Translations under genes and position numbers: made by a program
From: Muscardinus avellanarius
Taxonomy: Eukaryota; Chordata; Mammalia; Rodentia; Gliridae
Reading direction: 5' to 3'
Assembly: GCA_963383645.1 (NCBI GenBank)
Contig: OY726561.1
Coordinates: forward strand, 139,519,965 to 139,583,964
DNA length: 64,000 nucleotides
Notes under the pieces: model-generated
What the model was told of the DNA's origin: nothing
Seen by the model: only the letters and a program-made list of their open reading frames with translations
Database searches by the model: none
Shown here: piece by piece, positions 1 through 9,658 of the stretch
How positions within the stretch are numbered: the first letter of the stretch is position 1
How the letters are laid out: each line of letters starts with the position of its first letter

Positions 1-43
1 AGCCCAGAGGTAGAAGGCCCCTGGGTTCCATCCCTAGTACCAC

Positions 44-78
<35 letters not shown>

Positions 79-384
79 TCTGGCCAGGCGTGGTAGCACA
101 CGCTTGTAATCCCAACATTTGGGAGGCTGAGACTGGGGATCGTGGTTTGCAGACAGCGTCAGCCTCAGCTACTTAGGCCATCTGCAACTCAGTGAGACCC
201 AGCTTCAAAATAAAGAATAAAAAATAGGGCAGGGGGTGTAGTTCGGAGGTCAAATGCCCCTGGGTTCCATCCCTAGACCCGCAAAAAAAAAAAAAAAAAA
301 AAAAAAAAAATAGGGCTGGGGTGTAGCTCAGAGGTAGAATGTCCCTGGGTTCCATCCCCAGTACTGCAAATACTACTACTACTA

Positions 385-418
<34 letters not shown>

Positions 419-522
419 CACTACTACTACTACTACTACTACCACTACTACCACTACTTTACAAGGCTGGGGACATAGCTCAGTGCAGAGCACTTGCCCT
501 GAGTTCAATCACTAGTATCTCC
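1..522 (+). repeat. SINE cluster at left edge
   Basis: A run of composite rodent SINE pieces. The tail of one element occupies 1-75 and ends in a long poly-A. A nearly complete B1-ID element runs 82-310, with a B1 half, the linker 'aataaagaataaaaaatag' and an ID half ending in 'agacccgc' plus poly-A. A lone ID half follows at 311-369, then a trinucleotide array, then another ID-like half at 461-522. All are in + orientation. No gene is visible here. Confidence 0.85.
371..458. repeat. (ACT)n microsatellite
   Basis: An imperfect trinucleotide array of about 29 units, mostly 'act' with several 'acc' interruptions, directly follows an ID half-element. Read on the - strand it gives a meaningless polyvaline run, which is not a protein. 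Confidence 0.95.
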
Positions 523-1219
523 CCATAAAAAAGGGAAAGCTGTTTGGAGCACGTGACATGCACAGGCACTGGGAGGAGGCGAAGGGGGCCTGTGAGAGTG
601 GGGGGGAGCCTCCAGGCCAGCGGAGCAGCACGCAAAAAGGCCCTGGGGCAATGTCAAGCCACCAAGAGCCTGGCTGGCGGGAGGTCAGGGGAGAAGCGGG
701 AGGGAAGGCTCAGGGGCTGTAGGGACTGGGACTTCGACCCACAGCAGGTATGAAGGAGCCTGGGCACAGGAGGGGCCAGCATGGCAGGTTTGACCGGGCA
801 CTGTGGGGGCTGAGGTGAACAGGGACGTGGGTGGAGCAGCAGGTTAGGGGTGGCGGCAGCTGGACTGGCCAGGCGCAGAGGAGGGGCGGGGGCAGATCCC
901 GAGGGGGGGTCAGTGGGACTTGAGGGCCCCGGGGGGCACGGGGAGCCCCGGTGTGGGGGTAGTGGGCTGCGGAGAGGGCGCCGCCCGTTCCTGGAACAGG
1001 CGGTGGGGCTGCAGCTCTGGGCCAGGAAATGGCAGGCACGCTGTCGTGTCCTGAGGCCTGCAGGTGCCGGGCCCCTTGGGACAGGAGGGGCTGCGCGGTG
1101 TCGCCCTGGGGGGGGAGTGGAAAGAGGAAGGAGAGACGGCCGCCATCCACCTGTGCCGATCCGCTCTGAGTCACAGGGCACCTGCCCCGAGCAGCGTGGG
1201 CTGTGCAAGGTCTCACTTC
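523..1219 (+). promoter_or_regulatory. TLR9: TLR9 5' flank, putative promoter
   Basis: About 700 bp of unique, GC-rich DNA free of SINEs lies just upstream of TLR9 exon 1. A perfect AP-1 type site (TGAGTCA, 1167-1173) and an ETS/PU.1-like core on the - strand (1214-1223, opposite 'cacttcccct') sit within about 150 bp of the start codon. PU.1/ETS elements are known to matter for the human TLR9 promoter in B cells and dendritic cells. Assigning these particular motifs is inference, and the transcription start cannot be fixed from sequence. No coding signal was recognised here. Confidence 0.45.
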
Positions 1220-1312
1220 CCCTCTGCTCAGGACCCGGTGCGGAGCGTCCCTCTTGGGCGCTGCTGCCCAGGCTGCCAGCCGGACCCCCTGAGAAGCCCA
1301 CTCCCCACCATG
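1220..1312 (+). CDS. TLR9: TLR9 exon 1 (5' UTR plus ATG)
   Basis: The stretch resembles the 5' UTR of human TLR9 as I recall it, including a 'gctgctg..ccag' block and a 'gagaagccc' block just before the start codon. The ATG at 1310-1312 (context 'ccaccATGg', strong Kozak) is followed at once by a splice donor 'gtagga', so this exon supplies only the initiator methionine, in phase 0. The 5' boundary is uncertain; 1220 is a guess from the extent of similarity. Confidence 0.75.
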
Positions 1313-2762
1313 GTAGGACGGAGGCTCCCAGCCCTAGGGAGGGGGCCTCGGTGGCTGCAGGCAACATGGGGGGGCTGGCACCTTCAGGGCCTTGGGGACA
1401 CTCGTGGGACCCTGAAGACATCAGAGCAGAGGCCCTGTGGGCATAGGCTGAGGGCTGGCTGGGCCCTCGGTCCAGGCGCTGCAGGCTGCAGACCAGGCTG
1501 GCCTCCCTCGGATCTGCTGTTTTGGGGTTGTTGTTTGGGTACTGGAAGTTGAACCCTGATGCTTCTACTTCAGAGCTATACCCCCAACCACCCCTTTTAT
1601 AGCAGTACTGAGGATGCAACCCAGGGCATTCTACCTCCAAGCTACATCCCCAGCCCTATTTTTTATTCTTTATTTTGAAACAGGGTCTCACTGAGTTGCA
1701 GAGGGCCTCACTAAGGAGCTGAGGCTGTCCGTGAACCATGACCCTCCTGTCTCAGCCTCCCGAATGCTGAGATTATGAGATTACAAGCATGCGCCATCAC
1801 GTCCGGCTCTATTTTATATTTTATTTGGAAACAGGGTCTCACTAAGTTGCTGAGAGCCTCACTCAGTAGCTGAGGCTGGCTTCGAACCTCCTGTCTTAGC
1901 CTCCCAAGTACTGGGATTACAAGCGTGCTCCACCACGCCAGGCTTTTTTTTTTTTTTTTTTTTTTTTTTTTTGTGGTGCTGGGGACTGAGCTCAGAGGCA
2001 TTCTACCTCTAAGCTACATCTCCAGCCCTATTTTATTTTATTTTGTTATTTTGAAACAGGATCTCACTAAGTTTGCAGAGGGCCTCATGAGGTTGCTGAG
2101 GCTGGCCTTGAACTTGCGATCCTCCTGTCTTAGTCTCCCAAGTATTGGGGTTACAGGGATATGCCATCATGCCCTACTTACTATTTCCTTTTAAACCAAG
2201 TGGCCACCCTGAAATCCCCTCTGCCCCTGCCAGTCTCCCTTCATTCCTCTGTCTTGGGGGAGCTCAAGCTCTCCGCTCTGGTCGAGACGGTCTCCTGCTG
2301 GGGTCCAGGTTGGCTTCTACCATTGCCCTTGGCTGGGGGGCAGAGACTCACCCTCTCACCCTCTGCCCGTCTCCCTCACTGGACACCTTCAACCCAGCGA
2401 CGGGTCAAGAACAGATCGGAAGCTGGGCATGGTGGTGCAGGTCTGTAATCCCAGTGCTTGGGAGACTAAGACAGGAGGGTCGCAGGTTGGAGGCTGGCCT
2501 CAGCAACTCAGCGAGGCCCTCTGCAACTTAGCCGGACCTTGTTTCAAAAATAACGAATCAGCTGGCTGTGGTGGCGCATGCTTGTAATTGCCGCGCTTGG
2601 GAGGCTGAGACAGGAGGATCACAAGTTCCCAGCCAGCCTCAGCTACTCAATGAGGCCCTCCACAACTTAGTGAGACCCTGTTTCAAAATTAAGAATAAAA
2701 AATAGGGCTGGGGTGTAGCTCAGAGGTCGAATGCCCCTGGGTTCCATCCCCAGTACTGCAAA

Positions 2763-2803
<41 letters not shown>

Positions 2804-5800
2804 CTGGGAGTGTAGTCCAGAGGTAGAAAGCCCCTGGGTTCCATCCAGTACCACAATAAATAATAAATAAATAAATAAATAAGTACTGTAGGAGAAGGAA
2901 GAGTGGGCGGGGCCTGGGAGGCCGGCTGGACCCCTGTCCTGACCCTCGGGTCTGGCTGGGCTGTGTGAGGTGAGCAATCTCCACATTTTTGAAGTCTGGA
3001 TTCCAGGCTGGGTCCTGGTTCTGAGCGCACGTTCGGGTCAAAGGCTGGCTCTGAGAGCCGCAGCCTTGGAGGAGCCTCGGGAGGGCTGCACAGAGGCGGG
3101 AGGACCCCGGGGAAGGGGAGCAGGTGCAGGCGGAGCCGGGGCCAGACACTCATGGCCGGGCCTGCCCCCGCCAGGCCCCGCACCCGCTGTCTCTCCTGGT
3201 GCAGGCGGCGGCGCTGGCCGCGGCGCTGGCCCTGGGCACCCTGCCCGCCTTCCTGCCCTGCGAGCTCCAGCCCCACGGCGTGGTAAACTGCAACTGGCTC
3301 TTCCTGAAGTCCGTGCCGCGCTTCTCGGCCGCGGCGCCCCGGGGCAACGTCACCAGCCTCTCCTTGCTCTCAAACCGTATCCACCACCTGCACGACTCGG
3401 ACTTCGCGCACCTGTCCAACCTGCGGCGGCTGAACCTCAAGTGGAACTGCCCGCCGGCCGGCCTCAGCCCCATGCACTTCCCCTGCCGCATGACCATCGA
3501 GCCCCGCACCTTCCTGGCCGTGCCCACGCTGGAGGACCTCAACCTCAGCTACAACGGCATCACGTCCGTGCCCGCCCTGCCCAGCTCCCTCGTGAACCTG
3601 ACGCTGAGCCACACCAACATCCTGGCGCTGGACCCCGGCAGCCTGGCCGGCCTGCCCGCCCTGCGCGCGCTCTTCATGGACGGCAACTGTTACTACAAGA
3701 ACCCCTGCCGCGCGGCCCTGGACGTGGTCCCGGGCGCCTTGCTCGGCCTGCGCCGGCTCACGCACCTGTCACTCAAGTACAACAACCTCACAGCCGTGCC
3801 CCGCCGGCTGCCGGCCAGCCTGCGGTACCTGCTCTTGTCCTACAACCACATCGTCACGCTGGAGCCCGGCGACCTGGCCGACCTGACCGCCCTGCGGGTG
3901 CTGGACGTGGGCGGGAACTGCCGTCGCTGCGACCACGCCCGCAACCCCTGCGTGGAGTGCTCCAAGTCCTCCCTCCAGCTGAGCCCCCAGACCTTCAGAC
4001 CCCTGAGCCGCCTCGAAGGCCTGGTGCTGAAGGACAACTCCCTGCGCACGCTCGACGCCGCGTGGTTCCGAGGCCTGGACAACCTCACGGTGCTGGACCT
4101 CAGCGAGAACTTCCTGTATGACTGCATCACGACCACCGAGGCCTTCTGGGGGCTGACGCAGCTGCGCAAGCTCAACCTGTCCTTCAACTACCGCAAGCGG
4201 GTGTCCTTTGCCCACATGTACCTGGCGTCCTCGTTCGGGAGCCTGACGGCCCTGCGGGAGCTGAACCTGAACGGCATCTTCTTCCGCTCGCTCAGCGAGC
4301 ACACGCTGAAGCCGCTGGCCCGCCTGCCCGGCCTGCAGACACTGCGCCTGCAGATGAACTTCCTCAAGCAGGCCCAGCTCGGCGTCTTCGAGGCCTTTCC
4401 CCGCCTGCACCTGGTGGACCTGTCTGACAACCACATCAGCGGAGTCCCGGAGCCGGCGGCCACAACGGGGCAGGGAGGAGGCCGCGACGAGGAGCCGGCC
4501 CTGCCGAGGCCTGGGGACCTGGCTCGGGCTCCCGCGGAGCCCCTCGGCTCTGAGGACTTCATACCCAGCTGCAGACGCCTCAACTTCACCTTAGACCTGT
4601 CCCGGAACAACCTGGGGACGGTGCAGCCGGAGATGTTCGCCCGCCTGTCACGCCTCCAGTGCCTCCGCCTCAGCCACAACAGCATCGCGCAGGCGGTCAA
4701 CGGCTCGCAGTTCTGGCCGCTGACCAATCTGCGGGTGCTGGACCTGTCCCACAACAAGGTGGACCTGTACCACGAGCGCTCGTTCACAGAGCTGCCGTGC
4801 CTGGAGGCCCTGGACCTCAGCTACAACAGCCAGGCCTTCAGCATGCAGGGCGTGGGCCACAACCTCAGCTTCCTGGCCCGCCTGCCCGCGCTGCGCTACC
4901 TCAGCCTGGCGCACAACGGCATCCACACCCGCGTGTCCCGGAGGCTCAGCAGCACCTCGCTGCGGGCGCTGGACTTCAGCGGCAACGCCGTGGGCCGCCT
5001 GTGGACCGAGGGCGACCTCTACCTGCACTTCTTCCAGGGCCTGAGCCGCCTGCTCCAACTCGATCTCTCCCAGAACCACCTGCACACCCTCCTGCCCCGC
5101 ACCCTGGACCGCTTCCCCAAGAGCCTGCGGCGGCTGCGTCTCCGAGACAATTACCTGGCCTTCTTCAACTGGAGCGGCCTGGCCTTCCTGCCCAACCTGC
5201 GGGCCCTGGACCTGGCGGGAAACCAGCTGAAGGCCCTGAGCAACGGCACCCTGCCCAACGGCACGCGGCTGCAGACGCTGGATCTCAGCGGCAACAGCAT
5301 CAGCGCGGTGGCCCCCGGCTTCTTCGTCCTGGCGACGGAGCTGCAGGTACTCAACCTCAGCGACAACCTGCTCAAGGCCATCGAGGCCTCCTGGTTTGGG
5401 CCGCTGGCGGGCTCCCTGCAGACGCTGGACGTGAGCGCCAACCCTCTGCACTGCGCCTGCGGGGCGGCCTTCGTGGACTTCCTGCTGCAGGTGCAGGCGG
5501 CCGTGCCCGGCCTGCCCAGCCGCGTGACGTGCGGCAGCCCTGGGCAGCTGCAGGGCCGCAGCATCTTCGCGCAGGACCTGCGCCTCTGTCTGGACGAGGC
5601 CCTGTCCTGGGGCTGCTTCGGCCTCTCGCTGCTGGCCGTGGCGCTGGGCCTGGCACTGCCCGTGTTGCAGCACCTCTGCGGCTGGGACCTGTGGTACTGC
5701 TTCCACCTGGGCCTGGCCCGACTCCCCCTGCGCAGAGGCCAGCGGGGCGCGCGGGCGCTGCCCTACGACGCCTTCGTGGTGTTCGACAAGGCCCAGAGCG

Positions 5801-6255
5801 CGGTGGCCGACTGGGTGTACAACGAGCTGCGCGTGCAGCTGGAGGAGCGCCGCGGCCGCCGCGCACTGCGCCTGTGCCTGGAGGAGCGGGACTGGGTGCC
5901 GGGCAGGACGCTCTTCGAGAACCTCTGGGCCTCCATCTACGGCAGCCGCAAGACGCTCTTCGTGCTGGCCTGCACCGACCGGGTCAGCAGCCTGCTGCGC
6001 ACGGGCTTCCTGCTGGCCCAGCAGCGCCTGCTGGAGGACCGCAAGGACGTGGTGGTGCTGGTGATCCTGCGCCCCGACGCCCGCCGCTCGCGCTACGTGC
6101 GGCTCCGCCAGCGCCTTTGCCGCCGGAGTGTCCTCTTCTGGCCGCACCAGCCCCGTGGCCAGCGCAGCTTCTGGGCCCAGCTGGGCACCGCGCTTACCAG
6201 GGACAACCGTCACTTCTATAACTGGAACTTCTGCCAGGGGCCCGCGGCCGACTAG
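1310..6255 (+). CDS. TLR9: Toll-like receptor 9 (two coding exons, spliced)
   Basis: TLR9 is an endosomal type I membrane receptor that senses unmethylated CpG DNA and signals through MyD88. The start codon alone sits at the end of exon 1 (1310-1312) and the rest is in exon 2 (3175-6255), giving a predicted 1027 residues against 1032 in human. In order: a signal peptide (about 1-20); a leucine-rich-repeat ectodomain with the CxxC insertion of LRR8 (C250, C253, C260, C263) and W42/K46 in the N-terminal DNA-contact region; the protease-sensitive Z-loop (about 424-463); D531/Y533 in the second half; a transmembrane helix (about 815-835); and a cytosolic TIR domain (about 864-1015) whose BB loop keeps the key proline P910. 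The frame is intact. The gene converges on ALAS1. GC content at third codon positions is very high. Confidence 0.96.
1530..2175 (-). repeat. SINEs in TLR9 intron 1 (- strand)
   Basis: Three antisense composite-SINE pieces lie side by side: an ID fragment then a full element (about 1600-1808, class A with the 'ttgcagagggcc' signature), a B1 half (1809-1944, class B with 'tttatttggaaacag'), and another full element with a long poly-T (1945-2173). They occupy the proximal part of the intron between the start codon and the main exon. Confidence 0.85.
2421..2883 (+). repeat. SINEs and (GT)n in TLR9 intron 1 (+ strand)
   Basis: A B1 half (2421-2560) is followed by a complete class A element (2561-2763). 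A (GT)n array of about 37 bp follows at 2765-2801, and then an ID tail ending in 'aataaataaata' (2802-2883). Between this block and the previous one (2176-2420), and from 2884 to 3174, the intron is unique sequence with no recognised feature other than the acceptor at 3173-3174. Confidence 0.85.
3175..6255 (+). CDS. TLR9: TLR9 exon 2 (main coding exon)
   Basis: This exon holds all but the first codon of TLR9. The preferred acceptor is 'cctgcccccgccag' ending at 3174: it has the best pyrimidine tract nearby and keeps phase 0 with the ATG-ending exon 1. The open frame extends upstream to a GTG at 3124, but that is only intronic read-through. In-frame AGs at 3123 and 3129 are alternatives without a pyrimidine tract. 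The stop TAG is at 6253-6255. Ectodomain, transmembrane and TIR segments are uninterrupted, so the gene looks functional. Confidence 0.95.
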   Translation, partial: APHPLSLLVQAAALAAALALGTLPAFLPCELQPHGVVNCNWLFLKSVPRFSAAAPRGNVTSLSLLSNRIHHLHDSDFAHLSNLRRLNLKWNCPPAGLSPMHFPCRMTIEPRTFLAVPTLEDLNLSYNGITSVPALPSSLVNLTLSHTNILALDPGSLAGLPALRALFMDGNCYYKNPCRAALDVVPGALLGLRRLTHLSLKYNNLTAVPRRLPASLRYLLLSYNHIVTLEPGDLADLTALRVLDVGGNCRRCDHARNPCVECSKSSLQLSPQTFRPLSRLEGLVLKDNSLRTLDAAWFRGLDNLTVLDLSENFLYDCITTTEAFWGLTQLRKLNLSFNYRKRVSFAHMYLASSFGSLTALRELNLNGIFFRSLSEHTLKPLARLPGLQTLRLQMNFLKQAQLGVFEAFPRLHLVDLSDNHISGVPEPAATTGQGGGRDEEPALPRPGDLARAPAEPLGSEDFIPSCRRLNFTLDLSRNNLGTVQPEMFARLSRLQCLRLSHNSIAQAVNGSQFWPLTNLRVLDLSHNKVDLYHERSFTELPCLEALDLSYNSQAFSMQGVGHNLSFLARLPALRYLSLAHNGIHTRVSRRLSSTSLRALDFSGNAVGRLWTEGDLYLHFFQGLSRLLQLDLSQNHLHTLLPRTLDRFPKSLRRLRLRDNYLAFFNWSGLAFLPNLRALDLAGNQLKALSNGTLPNGTRLQTLDLSGNSISAVAPGFFVLATELQVLNLSDNLLKAIEASWFGPLAGSLQTLDVSANPLHCACGAAFVDFLLQVQAAVPGLPSRVTCGSPGQLQGRSIFAQDLRLCLDEALSWGCFGLSLLAVALGLALPVLQHLCGWDLWYCFHLGLARLPLRRGQRGARALPYDAFVVFDKAQSAVADWVYNELRVQLEERRGRRALRLCLEERDWVPGRTLFENLWASIYGSRKTLFVLACTDRVSSLLRTGFLLAQQRLLEDRKDVVVLVILRPDARRSRYVRLRQRLCRRSVLFWPHQPRGQRSFWAQLGTALTRDNRHFYNWNFCQGPAAD

Positions 6256-6364
6256 CCTCTCCGCAGCCTGGGAGCCCACGCTGCCCTGCTCTGCAGAGCC
6301 CCTGCTTTGCCCCCGCCCGCCGGGCTCGCCCAGCCTAGAACAGACTTCAGTGAATGCTACGGAA
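6256..6364 (+). other. TLR9: TLR9 3' UTR start
   Basis: About 110 bp of unique sequence follow the stop codon before a SINE begins. No AATAAA is seen in this unique part. The first AATAAA-like words ('aataaagaataa') lie in the SINE linker near 6490, so the real polyadenylation site could be SINE-derived or non-canonical. The end of the transcript is not resolved. Confidence 0.5.
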
Positions 6365-6935
6365 GCCGGCGCGGTGGGCACGCTGGTGATCCCAGCATTC
6401 GGGAGGCTGAGACCGGAGGATCGCGGTTTGCGGATAGCCTCAGCTACTTAGTGAGGCCCTCTGCAACTCAGTGAGACCCTGTTTCAAAAATAAAGAATAA
6501 GCCGGGGGTGGTGGCGCACCCTTGTAATCCCTGCGCTTGGCGCTTGGGAGGCGGAGACAGGCAGATTGCGCAGGTTCCAAGCCAGCCGCGAGAGACCCTG
6601 TCTCCAAATAAAAAAAATATATAAAGTAGGTCTGGGAGTGTAGCCCAGAGGAAGAAGGGTTTCCAGGAACCCCAGTACCACCAAAAAAAAAAAAAAAGAA
6701 TAAAAAATAGGGCAGGGGGTGCAGCTCAGAGGTCAAATGCCCCTGGGTTCCATCCCCAGACCCGCAGTAAATAAACAAACAAACAAACAAACAAACAAAC
6801 AAATAAATAATAGGTCTGGGAGTGTAGCCCGGAGGTAGAAGTACCACCAAAAAAATAAAAAATAGGGGTGGGGGTATGGCTCAGAGGTAGAATGCCCCTG
6901 GCTTCCACCCCCAGTGCCACAGCAAATAAATGAAA
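6365..6935 (+). repeat. Nested SINEs 3' of TLR9
   Basis: A class A element (left part 6365-6500, right part 6698-6804) is split by a shorter class C element (6501-6697) that carries its own A-tail. The 9-bp word 'aaagaataa' flanks the insert at 6492-6500 and 6695-6703 as a target-site duplication. An (AAAC)n tail (about 6775-6801) and two more ID tails (6811-6850 and 6862-6930) follow. Confidence 0.88.
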
Positions 6936-8065
6936 GAAAGAATGAATACTACTGAACAGCCCCCTGAGCCCCCTGCAGGTGGTGCAGGTGGGAGGAGAGA
7001 AGGGAGCGTCCTCCCAGCCTCTGTCCTGTGAACACCAACCAGAGGTGGTTTGGGAGAAACGGCCATAGAGGGAACCGGGGGCCTGCAGGACAAAGGCCAG
7101 CTGCCCGGAGCATCTTTCCAGAGGAGCCTGAAGACGCACACTGGCGTGTGGTCTTGGTCCTTCCAGAGAGCGAGGGCAGGGCTCCGGCCCCTTCCCCTCT
7201 CTCCCTGAGTGCCTGCCCGGCCATCCCAAGAAGAGCGGGGCAGCCCGGCCAGCCAGGCCGGGTCCACACCCTTCCCGAGTGCTGGTCTCAGTCTCTGCCT
7301 CATTTCTGGCCCCAGCAAAGTCTTGAGAAAGGGCGGGCCCAGGATAATGTTCATTCCCAAGTGTGCGGTGCAGAAGCCATGGATTTGTGGTGAGTTGCGA
7401 GGGACGACAGCGCCCTCTGGCGGCCTAGCTATTCTGGGCGGAGGAGCTGGGGTAGCCTGGGGAGGAGGCTTGGGGATGCAGGCCCCCGCAGGGCTCTAGG
7501 GTGAGCTCACGATCCTTCCCTCTCTCTTTCCACCCAGGGGTGCCTGCTGGCTCTCTCTGTTCTGACACCAAAGGGCACCTGGCTGAACTACCACCAGCCG
7601 CAGAGGTGGGGCCTTCCTTCCTTCCTTCCACCTCTCAGGTTCCATTTTTGGTATAGTGTAGATTCAGGACACAGCTGGGGACTGCGGCTTGGGGTATATG
7701 TTCCTGAAAACATTCTCGGGCGTGGAGATGTGAGTAGCGGAAGGCCTGGTGCCTTGGAGAAACCTGGAATGGCTGCCCACACCCTTAGCACAGCCAAACC
7801 AGCGCTGAGGAGCCGGGAAGAACCACACGGCCTGACCCAGCCGGGGCCTGGGATAGCAGAAGAACCCATCAGCCAGAATCCATTTGGCTGGCCCAGGCCA
7901 GTGTGGGGCTTGTGGCCACTTGGGGCCTCTGGGCGGAGGGTTGGAGCCAGCCACAGACAGTTAACGTCACACCGGGTTGTAGGAAGAACTATGTGTGACT
8001 CGTCCCCCCACTACCCACCACCCCACTACCTCCAGGGTGTGCTTGTGAAGGAAACAGGCCACCTT
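6936..8065. other. Unique spacer between convergent TLR9 and ALAS1
   Basis: About 1.1 kb of non-repetitive, moderately GC-rich DNA with no recognisable gene. Several short open frames on both strands show no family resemblance. A CTCF-like motif lies at 7412-7426. A short 'ccttccttcctt' run occurs near 7614-7627. Nothing else was recognised. Confidence 0.6.
7412..7426 (-). promoter_or_regulatory. CTCF-like motif (weak)
   Basis: The word 'gccctctggcggcct' matches the reverse complement of the CTCF core consensus at all but one of the strongly constrained positions. It sits in the spacer between two convergent genes. Occupancy is not known; motif inference only. Confidence 0.3.
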
Positions 8066-8369
8066 CCTCTTTTTTTTTTTTTTTTTGGTGGTACTGGAGA
8101 TAGAACCCAGGGGCATTGTACCTCCGAGCTACACTCCAGTTCTACTTTTTATTATTTATTATTTTTATTTTTGTGGTACTGGGGATGGAACCCAGGGGCT
8201 TTCTACCTCCAAGCAACACCCTCAGTCCTATTTTTTATTCTTTATTTTGAAACAGGGTCTCACTGAGTTGCAGAGGGCCTAAGTATCTGAGGCTGTCCTT
8301 AAACTGCTATCCTCCTGTCTCAGCCTCCCGAATGCTGGGATGACAAGTGTGCGCCACCACGTCCAGCTT
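8066..8369 (-). repeat. Two antisense SINEs
   Basis: An antisense ID tail with a poly-T run (about 8070-8165) is followed by a complete antisense class A element (8169-8369) ending in the B1 head 'gccaccacgtccagct'. Confidence 0.85.
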
Positions 8370-8897
8370 CACCTTCCTCTCTCTGACTTGGGCACAGGGG
8401 CTCCTACCATGGTGTCCCCGTTATCTGCTCAGATCAGAAACAGAGAGAGGGTCTGTGAACTGTGAGTCAGAAGCCCTGTGTGGGCCCTCAGCGGTCCAGC
8501 TGCCTTAGCTGCTGGGGAGAAAAGAAACTAGAGAAAGCTTTCGCCCAGCGGAGCCTTGGGGAAGTCCTGGGGAGCAGCTGTGCAGACCACAGGGAGCAGG
8601 AACAGGAAGGTGCCCAGGGAGGTGCTGCTCGGCTTGTGGGAAGCACAACCCGCCTGTTTCCCAAACAAGGAGCCCGTGATGTGCAAGTCCTGGTAGAACC
8701 CTGTCTCCTGCCCACCTGCTCCTGGGGGTTCAGGGGGCTCGTAATTCAGAGTGTCACTTTGCAGACGAATCCTGGGGGCTGTGGTAGGATCGGGGATTAC
8801 AAGCGTGCGCCACCATGCCTGGCTTTTCTACCAAGATCTTAACATACTCCCTTGGCCCTTTACTTGATGTCCTCTTGGGCTTTTAAATATTCTAGGA
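8370..8897. other. Unique DNA with a small SINE remnant
   Basis: About 500 bp without a recognised gene. A 39-bp antisense B1 head (8786-8824) is embedded in it. The short open frame at 8462-8842 overlaps that remnant and shows no protein family features. Confidence 0.55.
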
Positions 8898-9166
8898 GGA
8901 GCCAGGCGTGGTGGCGCACACTTGTAATCCCTGCATTTGGGAGGCTGAGACAGGAGGATCGCGCAGGTTCGAAGCCAGCCTCCGCTGGCTTAAGAGACCC
9001 TGTTTCCAAATAAAAAATATAAAATAGGTCTGGGAGTGTAGCCTGGAGGTAGAAGGCCCTGGGTTCCATCCCCAGTACCACCAAAAGAAAAAAGAAAAAA
9101 AAAAAATTAGGGCTGGGGATGTAACTCGGAGGTAGAATGCCCCTGGGTTCCATCCCCAGTACTGCA
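8898..9166 (+). repeat. Class C SINE plus ID half
   Basis: A class C element (8898-9086) shows the short B1 variant that jumps from 'gccagcc' to 'gctggcttaagagaccc' and the 'aggtctgggagtgtagcc' ID head. A lone ID half of the 'agggctgggg' type follows at 9107-9166. Confidence 0.85.
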
Positions 9167-9370
9167 TTATATATACATATATGTATATATTTACTTAAAG
9201 AATATATAAGAATATAAAAATTTTATAAGAATTATATAAGAATTATAAGTTCGTAATCTTATAAAATTGTTTATAATCATATATAATTTTATTAGAATTA
9301 TATAAGAATTTTAAGAACATATAATATGTAAGAATATATATATATATATATACACATATATATATTCTTG
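9164..9370. repeat. AT-rich palindromic low-complexity tract
   Basis: About 200 bp of A/T-only runs with (TA)n words, 'tatatacatatatgtatata' type palindromes and repeated 'aagaatata' units. It begins at the tail of the preceding ID element. No coding or RNA gene signal. Confidence 0.85.
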
Positions 9371-9409
9371 GAGAACTTTTCACAACATTGTAGCTCAATA
9401 CTAGACTTT

Positions 9410-9606
9410 TTTTTATTTCTTTGAGGTACTGGGGATGGAATCCAGGGGCATTCTACCTCTGAGTGATAACCCCAGCCAGGGTCTCACTAAGTAGCTGAGG
9501 CTGGCTTCGAACCTGCACAATCCTCCTGTCTCAGCCTCCCAAATGCTGGGATTATAAACATGCGCCAAAAGTCCAGCTATACTAGACATTTTATAAAAGA
9601 CAAACT

Positions 9607-9658
<52 letters not shown>

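Noticed and set aside
173..508. Polyvaline protein on the - strand
   Set aside because: Pure translation of the (ACT)n microsatellite and SINE tails.
3124..3174. GTG at 3124 as the TLR9 start
   Set aside because: It is intronic read-through. A conventional ATG in exon 1 at 1310 splices in frame and fits the known gene structure.
2970..4121. 383-codon open frame in another + frame over TLR9 exon 2
   Set aside because: Overlaps the true frame and gives a Pro/Ala/Arg-rich product. The same composition effect explains a 520-codon frame at 4659-6221.
4648..6381. 577-codon open frame antisense to TLR9
   Set aside because: It mirrors the coding exon: very high third-position GC removes stops from the opposite strand. 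Its translation is low-complexity, rich in Ala, Glu, Gln and Val, with no domain.
8085..8282. Many short frames rich in Phe and words such as 'GDGTQGH' or 'LETGSH'
   Set aside because: These recur wherever antisense SINEs are translated. They are repeat-derived peptides, not genes.
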